Shown: in pieces, positions 53,285 through 62,700 of the stretch | How the letters are laid out: each line of letters begins with the position of its first letter | Position numbering within the stretch: position 1 is the stretch's first letter | NCBI RefSeq assembly: GCF_014203755.1 | Contig: NZ_JACHJS010000001.1 | Coordinates: 868,001-932,000, forward strand | Direction of reading: 5' to 3' | Length of the DNA: 64,000 nucleotides | Source: Saccharothrix violaceirubra | GTDB lineage: Bacteria > Actinomycetota > Actinomycetes > Mycobacteriales > Pseudonocardiaceae | Program-made: the position numbers and the translations under genes | Notes under the pieces: generated by a model | What the model was told of the DNA's origin: nothing | What the model saw: the letters and a program-made list of their open reading frames with translations, nothing else | The model's database searches: none

Positions 53285-54355
53285 CTATGGGGCCGGTTGT
53301 GGTTGGTCGAGGGGTTGGTTGATCCAGGCCACCTCGGGCAGCGCGGGTGGGCGGGGTCGGCGGGCGAATCGCTCCGGGTGTCGGGCGTGGGCGCGGTCGA
53401 GAGTGGCCTGGCGTTGATCGCGGATCCGTCCGGCCGTGCCGAAGTGCACCGAGGCCGGGGTGTGCATGCCGATGCCGGAGTGGCGGTGCTCGTGGTTGTA
53501 GGCCAGGAAGAATCCTTCGCAGAACAGGCGGGCGTCGGCGAGGGAGCCGAACCGGTCGGGGAAGTCGGGCATGTACTTCAGGGTCTTGAACTGCGCCTCG
53601 GAATAGGGGTTGTCGTTCGAGGTGCGGGGGCGGGAATGCGAACGCAGGACCCCGAGGTCGGTCAGGAGTTCGGAGACCGGTTTGGACACCATGGCGCCGC
53701 CTCTGTCGGCGTGGATCGTGTGCGGTTCGGTGCCGTTGCGGGCTATGGCCTCGGCGAGGAAGTCCTTCGCCAGGACGGCATCCTCGGCGGCGGCGACCAG
53801 CCAGCCGGTGACGTAGCGGGAGAAGATGTCCAGCACGACGTAGCACTTGTACCAGACGCCTTTGACCGGTCCTTTCAACGCGGTGATGTCCCAGGACCAC
53901 ACCTCGCCCGGGCCGCGGGCGGACAGCTCGGGCCGGGTCCGCGGCGGGTGGGTGGCGATCCGGCGGCGTTCGCGGACCTGGCCCTGGGCGCGGGCGATCC
54001 GGTACATCGTCGAGATCGAGCACCAGTAGCGGCCCTCGTCCAGTTCGCGCGCCCACATCTGCGGGATCGCCAGATCCCGGTAGGCCGGTGACGTCAGCAC
54101 CTCCAGCACCCGGGCGCGCTCGTCGGCGTCCAGGGCCTGGGGTGGGGGTGTCCGCGCCGGCCGCGGCCCGTGCATCGGGCCTTTCCGGTTGGCGTGCCGG
54201 TAGTGCGTCGCCCGGGAGGTCCCGGTCAGCGTGCATGATTTCTTCACCGAGAGACCGGCCGCGCGCAGTTCGGTGAACGCGGTCGTCAGGATTTGCGAGG
54301 CGGCGTGTCGTCCTCCGCGCTCCCGGACAGTTCCTCCAAGAGCGCGTGTGCTTTT
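53285..54355 (-). CDS. IS3-family transposase OrfB, copy 2
   Basis: Identical reading to the copy 1 OrfB: DDE core with WSWDITALKG, HADRGGAM and NPYSEAQFK. Made as a fusion with OrfA by -1 frameshifting at 54352-54358. Confidence 0.92.
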   Translation of the reverse strand, partial: KSTRALGGTVRERGGRHAASQILTTAFTELRAAGLSVKKSCTLTGTSRATHYRHANRKGPMHGPRPARTPPPQALDADERARVLEVLTSPAYRDLAIPQMWARELDEGRYWCSISTMYRIARAQGQVRERRRIATHPPRTRPELSARGPGEVWSWDITALKGPVKGVWYKCYVVLDIFSRYVTGWLVAAAEDAVLAKDFLAEAIARNGTEPHTIHADRGGAMVSKPVSELLTDLGVLRSHSRPRTSNDNPYSEAQFKTLKYMPDFPDRFGSLADARLFCEGFFLAYNHEHRHSGIGMHTPASVHFGTAGRIRDQRQATLDRAHARHPERFARRPRPPALPEVAWINQPLDQPQPAP

Positions 54356-54726
54356 CCCATGATGTCCAGTGCCATTCGGGTCTTCGCGAGATCGGAGGCG
54401 AGTTTCTCGTTCTGGCGGCGCAGTCTCTCCAGTTCGATCTGTTCGGCGGATTTCCTCGCCGGTTTCGTCTGGGCGCCGGGCTCGGCGGGTTGGCCGGTCA
54501 GGCGTCCCGCGTCGCGTGCCCGGGTCCATTCGATGATGTGGGAGGAGTAGAGGCCCTCGCGTCGCAGGATCGCTCCCTTCTCCCCGGCGGGGGCGTTCTC
54601 GTACTCGGTGACCACGGCCAGTTTGTAGTCCGGGGTGAACACCCGGCGCGACGGACGCGGCGCCGGGTCGGCCTGGTCGTCGCGGGAGGGCCGGGACTGC
54701 TTGTCGGATGGCGAGGACACGGTCAT
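54286..54726 (-). CDS. IS3-family transposase OrfA, copy 2
   Basis: 146 residues, same as the copy 1 OrfA: HTH RRVFTPDYKLAVV, then coiled coil EQIELERLRRQNEKL. Ends DDTPPRKS within the OrfB frame. Confidence 0.92.
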   Translation of the reverse strand: MTVSSPSDKQSRPSRDDQADPAPRPSRRVFTPDYKLAVVTEYENAPAGEKGAILRREGLYSSHIIEWTRARDAGRLTGQPAEPGAQTKPARKSAEQIELERLRRQNEKLASDLAKTRMALDIMGKAHALLEELSGSAEDDTPPRKS

Positions 54727-54950
54727 CAGGATCTCCGATCCCGCCCTCGATCATGAACCCACCCTCACACAGGGTGTCTCACGTAAGTCTGACCAAGAGG
54801 GGGGATCGTGTAGTACAGGGTTGGTGTGCCGTGGCGGTTTTCTGCACTTGTCGTGGGATGCCGCGAGTGTTGTGCCAGCGTGAGCGTGGATTGGAGCCGC
54901 TGCCCGTGGGCAGGTTTCCGGTCCTTCAGGACGCGCGGTGTTGGTTGTGC

Positions 54951-55077
54951 TTCGGAACCTCAAGCGTGACCGGACACGCCGGGAGGTTCCCAATCTGACG
55001 ACAGCGTGTCATCTCGGACTTCGGGATCGCGGGTTCGTGGATCTTGCTAAGTTGGACGGACTCCCTGTTCAGGCGGG
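54951..55077 (+). promoter_or_regulatory. CRISPR leader, array 2
   Basis: Homologous to the array 1 leader, with shared blocks CTTCGGAACC, GACACGCCGGGAGGTTCC, GGGATCG, AAGTTGGACGGACT and CCTGTTCAGGC directly before the first repeat, separated by diverged bases. IS3 copy 2 ends 150 bases upstream. Confidence 0.85.
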
Positions 55078-56346
55078 GCAGCGCGAGCCCTCCGGGACTC
55101 GCGAGGATCGCAACTCCCCCGCCACCCGCACCGCCATGACCCACCTGACCTGCAGCGCGAGCCCTCCGGGACTCGCGAGGATCGCAACGGCCGTGTCGTG
55201 CACCGCAGCGCGGATACGCCGCGGCAGCGCGAGCCCTCCGGGACTCGCGAGGATCGCAACTGCTGGCGGTTGAGGTCGCTCGCGGGGATGGCGCCGGAGC
55301 AGCGCGAGCCCTCCGGGACTCGCGAGGATCGCAACTGGACCCGGCGGCGGCTGGCGCTGTGCCTAGGCGGCAGCGCGAGCCCTCCGGGACTCGCGAGGAT
55401 CGCAACGAGCTGAGCCGGTCAGCCCGCTCCGGTGGGAAGTTGCAGCGCGAGCCCTCCGGGACTCGCGAGGATCGCAACGGTGCCGGTGGGCAGCACGGCG
55501 GTGATCTGGTCGGGCAGCGCGAGCCCTCCGGGACTCGCGAGGATCGCAACAGGATGCCCTGGACGAAACTGTCCGCAGCCTTGTGCAGCGCGAGCCCTCC
55601 GGGACTCGCGAGGATCGCAACCTTCGGTACGGCCTTGAGGACCGTGGTGACCCCGAGCAGCGCGAGCCCTCCGGGACTCGCGAGGATCGCAACGCCGCCG
55701 TGACCCTCACCCCCCGTCTACTACCTGCGCAGCGCGAGCCCTCCGGGACTCGCGAGGATCGCAACGCGGCGGCCGTGGTCAAGGAGACCTACCGCAAGGG
55801 GCAGCGCGAGCCCTCCGGGACTCGCGAGGATCGCAACCGGTCGCCGTCGAGCCGCCGCCGGTGCCGGACGATGCAGCGCGAGCCCTCCGGGACTCGCGAG
55901 GATCGCAACCCGCTCGGCCCGGCCCTGGGCCTGGATGCTGATGTGCAGCGCGAGCCCTCCGGGACTCGCGAGGATCGCAACGCCATGACGGTGCGCGGCC
56001 GACAGGTCACCGCACGCGCAGCGTGAGCCCTCCGGGACTCGCGAGGATCGCAACTTCGAGGGCAGGAACCGTGCCCGGAACGGAGCCATGCGGGCAGCGC
56101 GAGCCCTCCGGGACTCGCGAGGATCGCAACGCCCAGCCCTACATCCAGAAGTACCCGGGTACCGGCGCAGTGCGAGCCCTCCGGGGCTTGCGAGGATCGC
56201 AACCTGTCGGCGGGGCAGTTCATCGAACGGTTCGCGCCGCAGCGCGAGCACTTCGGGGCCCGCGAGGATCGCAATACCTTGCGTGGGGTCAGGTAGTACT
56301 GCTCGGTGCGCCTCGCGAGCCCTTCGCGGCTCTCGAGGTCGCAGCT
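55078..56346 (+). CRISPR. CRISPR array 2: 17 repeats plus a degenerate terminal one
   Basis: 37-bp repeat like array 1, but with the core CCCTCCGGGACTCGC. Starts are 55078, 55152, 55224, 55299, 55370, 55442, 55514, 55585, 55657, 55729, 55801, 55873, 55945, 56018, 56094, 56167, 56239 and a decayed one near 56310. Spacers are 34-39 bp, all different from each other and from array 1 as far as I can see. Substitutions accumulate towards the right end (GCAGCGTGAG at 56018, altered cores at 56167 and 56239), which marks that as the old, leader-distal end. Confidence 0.97.
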
Positions 56347-56555
56347 TCCCGGCATATGCCCGCTATGCGGATGGCGGCGTGAACTCTCCGGAATTCCCGA
56401 GTGGTCGCGAAGCAAATTGGATGGGTGATCGTCGCTCTATTTGTCCGACGGTAGCGCCTTGAGGCTGGGGGCACGGTGGTCAAGTCCCGGGTCGGATTCT
56501 TGGGTGTGATGGCACGCGAGTGTGTATCCGGGTGGAATTGTTTCGGTGGTCACGG

Positions 56556-56771
56556 TCATGGTGTCGCCGGTGTTCGAGCGTCGGGTGCTTCCTTCGTGTG
56601 GGCGGTGAGGTTGTGGATGGTGTGGGCGGAGATGAGGAGGCGGGTGCGGATTCGGGTGGCGGGGAGTTCGTTGTCGTGGATGGCGCGGTAGAGGGTCATG
56701 GGGGAGACGCGGAGCAGGTGGGCTGCTTCCGCGACCGTGTAGAAGGACGGTTCGGTGTTGTTGTCGGTCAT
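56556..56771 (-). CDS. xis: excisionase-like MerR-type HTH protein
   Basis: 71 residues, ATG at 56769-56771. YTVAEAAHLLRVSPMTLYRAIHDNELPATRIRTR is the winged HTH of small excisionase/MerR-like proteins, quoted in two parts: YTVAEAAHLLRVS and MTLYRAIHDNELPATRI. It lies 86 bases upstream... of nothing coding on its left and directly downstream of the integrase gene (same strand). It would bend DNA at the attachment site to direct excision. The 56347-56555 gap holds no gene. Confidence 0.85.
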   Translation of the reverse strand: MTDNNTEPSFYTVAEAAHLLRVSPMTLYRAIHDNELPATRIRTRLLISAHTIHNLTAHTKEAPDARTPATP

Positions 56772-56857
56772 GGTGTCCTCCGTGTGCTGGGTGGGTTCAG
56801 CGTGTTCGGGAGGTTTGGTTTACGCAATGGTTGGAGTGGGGTTTTCTGGGTTTTCCG

Positions 56858-58618
56858 TCAAGTGACAAAGGTGACGATGGTGGTGGCGGTGTCCGGGTCC
56901 TGGACGGTGAGTTCGAATTCTCCGCTGGTGGTGGGCGGGTGGCCTCTGCGGTGGAGGGCCTGGAGTAGGAGTCGGCGTAGTTCGGTGTAGTCGGTGGGGT
57001 CGGTGATGGTGACGAGGGTGGCGATTTCGGTGTTGTTGTGGGTGATCACCAGTCGTAGGGGGCGTGGGGCCGTCGGGGGTGTGGGGTCGGGTGGGGTGGG
57101 GACCGCGGGTGGTGGGGGTTCGGTGGTGTCGTCCGGTGTTCTGAGGATGGTGGCTCGGACGCCGCGTCGGGCGCCGGTGACGAGTCCTTGCTGGTTGAGG
57201 AGGGTCAGGGCTCGGTGGGCGGTGCCGACGGAGACGCCGTAGCGGGTGGCGATCTGTTTCACGGTGGGTGCCGGGGTGCCTGTGGGGAGGTTCTCGGTGG
57301 TGGTGATGCGGATGTGTTCCCTGGCGGCGACGACTTCGTAGGGGCTTTCCGCGGGTGGTGTGGGTATGGGCGTTGTGGGTGGTGTGGTGGGGATTCGGGT
57401 GGGCATGCGGTCCAGGAGTGTCTGTGCCGCTCGTTGGTCGGCTTCGTTGACCCAGGCCGCGTAGGTCTTGAGGGTGGTGGTGCCGCCTCCGCCGTGGCCC
57501 AGCCGTCCGGCGACGGTGCGGATGTCGACGCCGGAGGTGATGAGTTCGGTAGCCGAGTAGTGGCGGAGTTTGTGCAGGCTGGTGTCCAGGCCGAGTTTGG
57601 TGACCAGGCGGCGGTATTTCTGGGTCACGGAGCTGGGCGTGAGAGGCCTGCTGCCGTCGGGTGTGGTGGTGAACAGGAACGCGTCGGACGACAGGTCGAC
57701 GCCTCCCGCGAGGGCTCGTGTTCGGGCGCGGTCGATGTGTTGGTCGAGGACGGCGCACGTGTCCGCGTCGAGGGCGATGTGGCGGCGTTGATGGGTTTTG
57801 GTGTCCTTCTCCCACGTTCCGGTGCGGCCTTCGGCGATGGCGCGGCGGACAGTGAGGCGGCGTCGTGCCCGGTCGTAGTGGTGCAGGCGTAGGCCGCAGT
57901 TCTCGCCCCGTCGGTCGCCGGTGACGGCGGCCAGCCAGATCAGGGTGGCGAAGTCGGGGTCGTGGCGGGTGGCCTCGTCGAGGATCGCCGCCAGTTCGTC
58001 CGGTGTGGGTGGTTGGGGGTCGGGTGCCGGGGGTGCGGGCGGGTCGGCTTCGGTGACGGGGTTGTGGTCGGCCAGGCGGTGGCGGATCGCGAGTCGGTAG
58101 GCGCCGCGGAGCAGGTAGTGGATTTTGCGGACGGTCCACGCGGCCAGTGGTTTGCAGGTGTGGGGGCGGCAGCGGAGGTCGCAGGTGTGCTTGTCGGGGG
58201 TGTGGTGGAGGACGGGGCCGGTGCAGTGGTCGCGGCAGCGTTCGAGTTCGGCGTAGAAGGTGTCGAGGGTGAGGGCGTCGACCTTGTCGGCGGGCAGGCG
58301 GCCGATGAGCGGGTGGATGTGTTTGGTGTGGTTGCCCTCGTAGGACTCGCGGGTGGTCTGTTCCAGACGGGTGCGGGCGAGGTAGTGCTCGACGAGGTGG
58401 TCGACCGTGGCGGTGGGGATGGGTCGGGTGGCGCGGTCGAGCAGGCGCAGGCGGGCGGCTTCGGCCAGAACCTCGGCGTCGGGGCCGGGTGGGACGGTCT
58501 CGGTGAGGACGACCGGTTTGCCGGTGGTGGGGTGTGATCCCGCGTTCACCCGGACGCGCAGAGCGCCACTCGGCAGGGTGTCGACGCTGCCGCGTGTGCG
58601 TCCGGGTGGACGGGCCAT
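56858..58618 (-). CDS. int: tyrosine integrase with C-terminal GntR-like winged helix
   Basis: 586 residues. The N-terminal SAM-like core-binding domain spans about 65-190, with an unusual Cys/His-rich insert (HCTGPVLHHTPDKHTCDLRC, then RPHTCKP) near 130-157. The catalytic domain shows R237 in TGDRRGEN, H349-x-x-R352 in LHKLRHYSAT, H375 in GRLGHGG and Tyr 386 in LKTYAAW. After a Pro/Thr linker, residues about 425-495 form an extra GntR-like winged helix (KQIATRYGVSVGTAHRALTLL, then QQGLVTGARRG). The fusion is not standard and may link integration to regulation. It starts 96 bases from the tRNA-Arg 3' end. Confidence 0.93.
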   Translation of the reverse strand: MARPPGRTRGSVDTLPSGALRVRVNAGSHPTTGKPVVLTETVPPGPDAEVLAEAARLRLLDRATRPIPTATVDHLVEHYLARTRLEQTTRESYEGNHTKHIHPLIGRLPADKVDALTLDTFYAELERCRDHCTGPVLHHTPDKHTCDLRCRPHTCKPLAAWTVRKIHYLLRGAYRLAIRHRLADHNPVTEADPPAPPAPDPQPPTPDELAAILDEATRHDPDFATLIWLAAVTGDRRGENCGLRLHHYDRARRRLTVRRAIAEGRTGTWEKDTKTHQRRHIALDADTCAVLDQHIDRARTRALAGGVDLSSDAFLFTTTPDGSRPLTPSSVTQKYRRLVTKLGLDTSLHKLRHYSATELITSGVDIRTVAGRLGHGGGGTTTLKTYAAWVNEADQRAAQTLLDRMPTRIPTTPPTTPIPTPPAESPYEVVAAREHIRITTTENLPTGTPAPTVKQIATRYGVSVGTAHRALTLLNQQGLVTGARRGVRATILRTPDDTTEPPPPAVPTPPDPTPPTAPRPLRLVITHNNTEIATLVTITDPTDYTELRRLLLQALHRRGHPPTTSGEFELTVQDPDTATTIVTFVT

Positions 58619-58689
58619 GGCGGCAGGTTAGAACGGGTTCCGTGTCACGTTTGGTGTCACGAAGCGGTCTTCACGGCTTCGGACACCGA

Positions 58690-58735
58690 CGAACGGCCCT
58701 GGTCACGCTGTGGTGCCCCCGGCAGGATTCGAACC
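58690..58735. other. predicted attachment site (element right end) at tRNA-Arg 3' end
   Basis: The tRNA 3' half (T-arm and acceptor) faces the integrase gene less than 100 bases away, the classic arrangement for tRNA-targeting integrases. The core should be a direct repeat of this 3' end at the other boundary; no second copy was found in the window, so exact limits are inferred. Confidence 0.6.
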
Positions 58736-58785
58736 TGCGCTCCCGCCTCCGGAGGGCGGTGCTCTATCCCCTGAGCTACGGGGGC
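58714..58785 (-). tRNA. tRNA-Arg (anticodon CCG)
   Basis: The minus strand folds as a cloverleaf. Acceptor GCCCCCG pairs with CGGGGGC; the D arm is GCTC...GAGC; the anticodon stem CCGCC/GGCGG encloses loop CTCCGGA, giving anticodon CCG; the T arm is CAGG-TTCGAAT-CCTG. The CCA is not encoded. The 5' half lies on the chromosomal side and the 3' half faces the integrase. Confidence 0.96.
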
Positions 58786-58849
58786 CGTGCTGACGGGTGA
58801 AGCTTAGCGCACCCGTGCCACCGGTTTGCGCAGGGGGTCCGGTTGGCGG

Positions 58850-58887
58850 GTGTTGTATCTATGCGCATATGACTATATGTTTGTTCT
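58850..58887 (+). promoter_or_regulatory. AT-rich operator-like sequence before the CDF gene
   Basis: TATCTATGCGCATATGACTA and TATGTTTGTTC stand out from GC-rich surroundings. They contain the palindrome ATGCGCAT and an ATAT-GACT-ATAT near-repeat, reminiscent of ArsR/SmtB-type metal-sensor operators. The start codon follows so closely, with no ribosome-binding site, that a leaderless transcript is possible. Confidence 0.4.
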
Positions 58888-59796
58888 ATGGGCCACGGGC
58901 ACAGCCATGGGGGCGCCTCGGGTGGGGCGCGGCATCTTGGGCGGCTGTGGGTCGCGTTCGGGGTCGGCGCGGCCTTCATGCTGGTCGAGGTCGTTGTCGG
59001 GGTTGCCACGCAATCGCTTGCGTTGATCTCCGATGCCGCGCACATGGTCACCGACGTACTAGGCGTCGGCATGGCGCTCGGGGCCATCCTTCTGGCTCGG
59101 CGTGCCGCCGTGGGTGGTGGGCGCACCTTCGGGCTCTACCGGGCCGAGGTGTTGGCTGCCCTGGCCAACGCGCTGTTGCTCTTCGGAGTGGCGGGGTACG
59201 TGGTGGTCGAGGCCGTCGCCCGGTTCGGTGATCCGCCGGAGGTTCCCGGGACGCCCGTCGTGTTGGCCGCGGTCGCCGGGTTGGCGGCCAACCTCGTCTC
59301 CTTCTTCGTGCTCCGCGGCGGTGCCGAGGAGAGCATCAACGTCCGCGGCGCCTACCTCGAAGTCCTCGCCGACCTCATCGGATCGGTGGGGGTGCTCGTC
59401 AGCGGGCTCGCGACGTTGCTCTTCGGGTGGCGGTACGCCGACCCGATCATGGGTGTCGCCATCGGGTTGTTCGTGCTTCCCCGTACGTGGAAGTTGGCCG
59501 CCGCCTCGCTGCGGATCCTGTTCCAGCACGCTCCCGAACGCGTCGACGTCGCGACCATGCTGAACGACCTGGGCGCGTTGCCGGGCGTGGAAGAAGCGCA
59601 CGACCTCCACGTGTGGACGCTCACCTCGGGCATGGAGGTGGCCTCCGCACACCTCACCACGCGCCACGACGCCGACCCGGCCGAAGTCCTGGAAGCCGCG
59701 CGCACGCTGCTCGCCCAGCGCTACCACATCGAGCACGCCACGCTCCAGGTCGAACCCGGCCACGCCGCCGTCCGCTGCCGCGAGATCCACTGGTAG
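58888..59796 (+). CDS. cation diffusion facilitator (CzcD/ZitB-like)
   Basis: 302 residues, ATG at 58888. His-rich N-terminus (GHGHSHGG), six transmembrane segments, and metal-site motifs SLALISDAAHMVTDVLG in TM2 (H-x-x-x-D) and EVLADLIGSVGVLVSG in TM5 (the usual His replaced: E-x-x-x-D). The C-terminal cytoplasmic ferredoxin-like domain includes VEEAHDLHVWTLTSG and HIEHATLQVE. It exports Zn2+ or related cations in exchange for protons. Chromosomal, outside the mobile element. Confidence 0.93.
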   Translation: MGHGHSHGGASGGARHLGRLWVAFGVGAAFMLVEVVVGVATQSLALISDAAHMVTDVLGVGMALGAILLARRAAVGGGRTFGLYRAEVLAALANALLLFGVAGYVVVEAVARFGDPPEVPGTPVVLAAVAGLAANLVSFFVLRGGAEESINVRGAYLEVLADLIGSVGVLVSGLATLLFGWRYADPIMGVAIGLFVLPRTWKLAAASLRILFQHAPERVDVATMLNDLGALPGVEEAHDLHVWTLTSGMEVASAHLTTRHDADPAEVLEAARTLLAQRYHIEHATLQVEPGHAAVRCREIHW

Positions 59797-59799
59797 GCG

Positions 59800-62700
59800 T
59801 CACACCAGTAATTCGACCTCGGTCAACGTCGCCGCGGTGGAGAACTCCAGGCGGTAGTGGCGGTACTTCCCGGGTACGGGCACCTTGAACGCGCGGGTCT
59901 GGCGGCGCCACGGGAAGACCTCGCCCGACCTGCTGTCCACTGTGGACCAGGTCACGCCGTCCTCGGAGCCCTGCAACACCCACGAGGCCGGGTCGCCGGA
60001 TCCGGTCCCCGACGTCAGGGTGTACATCGCCACGGACTCCGCCGACGGCAGGTCGGCCTGCACCCACGTCACGCTCGTCGACGACCGCGACGTGTCGTCC
60101 ACCAACGGCCCCACCCGACCCGAACCGGTCATCCGGGCCGTCGACGTCACGTCCCGCCACGGCGTGCCGGCCACTCCGACATCGGGCAGCACGCCCCACG
60201 ACGTCGGCTTCGACGACATCTCGAAGTCGAGGGTCCCGCCCGACGCGATCTCGGCGTGCGGCAACCGCGCCGACGTCCACTCCTTGCCGTTCACGCGCAA
60301 CGACCGCACGTACACGTCACGCGAACTGTTCCCGGGCGCGTTCACGACCAACGTCGCCCCGTTGTCCATCCGCACGGTCGCCTTGGTGAACAACGGCGAC
60401 CCGATCGTGTACACCCCGCCGCCCATCTCCACCGGGTACAGCCCCAGCGCGCTGAGCAGCCACCACGCCGACAGCTCGCCGTTGTCCTCGTCGCCCGGGT
60501 ACCCCTGGCCGATCGAACTTCCCGCGTACAGCCGCGACAGGATCTCCCGGACCTTCTCCTGCGTCCGCCACGGCTGCCCGGCGTACACGTACATGTACGG
60601 GATGTGGTGCGACGGCTGGTTGCTGTGCCCGAGCTGCCCCATCCGCACGTCGCGGGCCTCGGTCATCTCGTGGATCACGCCGTCGTACGATCCGGTGTGC
60701 GTCGCGGTCTCCGGCGTCGCGAAGAACTCGTCCAGCTTCCGCGCCAACCCCGCCGGCCCGCCGTGCAGCCGGGCCAGGCCGGCGCCGTCGTGGGGCACCG
60801 AGAACGCCATGTTCCAGCCGTTCGTCTCGGTGTAGTCGTACCCCCACTCGCGCGGGTCGTACTTCGCCGGGGCCACCCGCCACGAGCCGTCCGGGCGCCG
60901 GCCCTGGAAGAAGCCGATCGACGGGTCGAACAGGTGCGCGTAGCCCTGGGCGCGACGGGAGAAGTACTCGGCCTGCTCCGCGTACGCGGGGTCCCCGGTG
61001 CGCTCGTGCAGGGCGGCGGCCATGGACGCGATGCCGTGGTCGTTGACGTACCCCTCCAACGCCCACGACATGCCCTCGGACGTCGCCGTCGACGTGTAGC
61101 CGGCGAAGATCGACGTCTCCAACCCCTTGCGCCCCACGTCCTGGCTCGGCGGCGCGACCGTCGCGTTCTTCACGGCCGCGTCGAACGCCGCGACATAGTC
61201 GAACCCGTCCACGCCCTTCACGAACGCGTCCGCGAACGCCACGTCGGAACTCGTCCCGGTCATCAGGTTCGCGTAGCCGGGGGAGGACCAGCGCGAGATC
61301 CACCCGCCGTCCCGGTACTGCTGCACGAAGCCGTCCACGAGGGAAGCAGTGCGTTTGGGCGTGAACAACGTGCACGCGGGCCACGTCGTGCGATAGGTGT
61401 CCCAGAACCCGTTGTTGACGTAGATCTTCCCGTCCACGATCTGCGCGCCGGTGTGCGTCGGCGACGACGGTCCGCCGGGACGCACGGGCGAGGCGTAGCG
61501 GTACACCGGTGCCGCGGCCGTCCCGGTGTTCTCGTAGCCCGAGTTCGGGTACAGGTACAGCCGGTAGAGGTTGGAGTACAGCGTCGTGAGCTGGTCGGGC
61601 GACGCCCCTTCGACCTCGACGACGCCGAGCACCTCGTCCCAGAGTCGTCGTGCCCGCGACCGGACGTCCTCGAAAGTGTCCGAAATGGACACTTCGAGGG
61701 AGAGGTTCCGCCACGCCTGCTCCACGCTCAGCAGCGACGTCGCCAGCCGCAGCTCCACGGTCTTCTCGACGGACGTGTCGAATCCGAAGTACCCGGCGAC
61801 GGCATCCCGCCCCTGCCCGGTCAGCCGGCCGCTCGAAGCCACGGGCCGCGAGACCACCCCGTACACGAACAGCCGCGTGGCACCGGCCGACAGCCCGCTG
61901 CGCACGTCCGAGAACCCCGTCACCACACCGGTCGCCGGGTCCAGCGTCAGCCCGCCCCGGTTGTCCACGTTGTCGAACACCAGGTTCCCGGTGTCCCCGG
62001 TGAACGTGAACCGGAACACGGCCGCGTGGTCGGTGGGCGTGATCTCGGTGCGCATCCCGTTCTCGAACGTCACGCCGTAGTAGTGCGCACGTGCTTCCTC
62101 GGCGGAATGCCGGAACGGCAGCGCGCGGCCGGCCCGGTCCGCGGTCGGCGTGCCCGCCACGGGCATGACCTGGAACGTCTGCCGGTCGCCCATCCACGGG
62201 CTCGGTTCGTGGCTCGCGGTGAACGCCTCGACGCGCGGCAGGTTGGCGTCGTCGTTGCGGCGCGCGTACTCGTAGATCCAGTCGATCGACCCGGCGTTCG
62301 TCGTGGGCGTCCAGAAGTTGAACCCGTGCGGCACGGCCGTGGCCGGGAACGTGTTGCCGCGCGAGAAGGAGCTGCCGGAGTTCGTGCCCCGCGTCGTGAG
62401 CACGTGGTCCGACGGCCGCCCCGACGACGTCCGGACCGCCGGGCCGAGCGCGATGTCGTCGAACCACCCCGCGAACGACGCCGGCCCGCGCGGGTTGTCG
62501 TAGCCGATCAGGATCCGGCGCACGGTCCTGCCCGCCGCGACGGCGCCGATCGCCGAGGTGATCCGGTTCCACTGGTTGGTGGACAAGGATTTCGCCTCGC
62601 CCTGACCGCGTGGCGACAGCGGGAACCCGTACTGGTCGGACGCGCCCAGGCCGCTCAGGTAGGTGCCGTCGGAGAACGCCAGGTCGACGGCCACGAACGT

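Larger units (their letters stand above)
53251..54801 (-). mobile_element. IS3-family insertion sequence, copy 2
   Basis: Same 1551-bp sequence as 744-2294, same orientation, flanked by GGG at 53248-53250 and 54802-54804. Inserted between the NUDIX gene region and the leader of CRISPR array 2. All transposase frames and the slippery site are intact. Confidence 0.95.

Noticed and set aside
1..58700. A second copy of the tRNA-Arg 3' end that would mark the left end of the element
   Set aside because: I found no repeat of the T-arm/acceptor sequence (GGATTCGAAC with GCCCCCGG) in the window, so no left attachment site is annotated.
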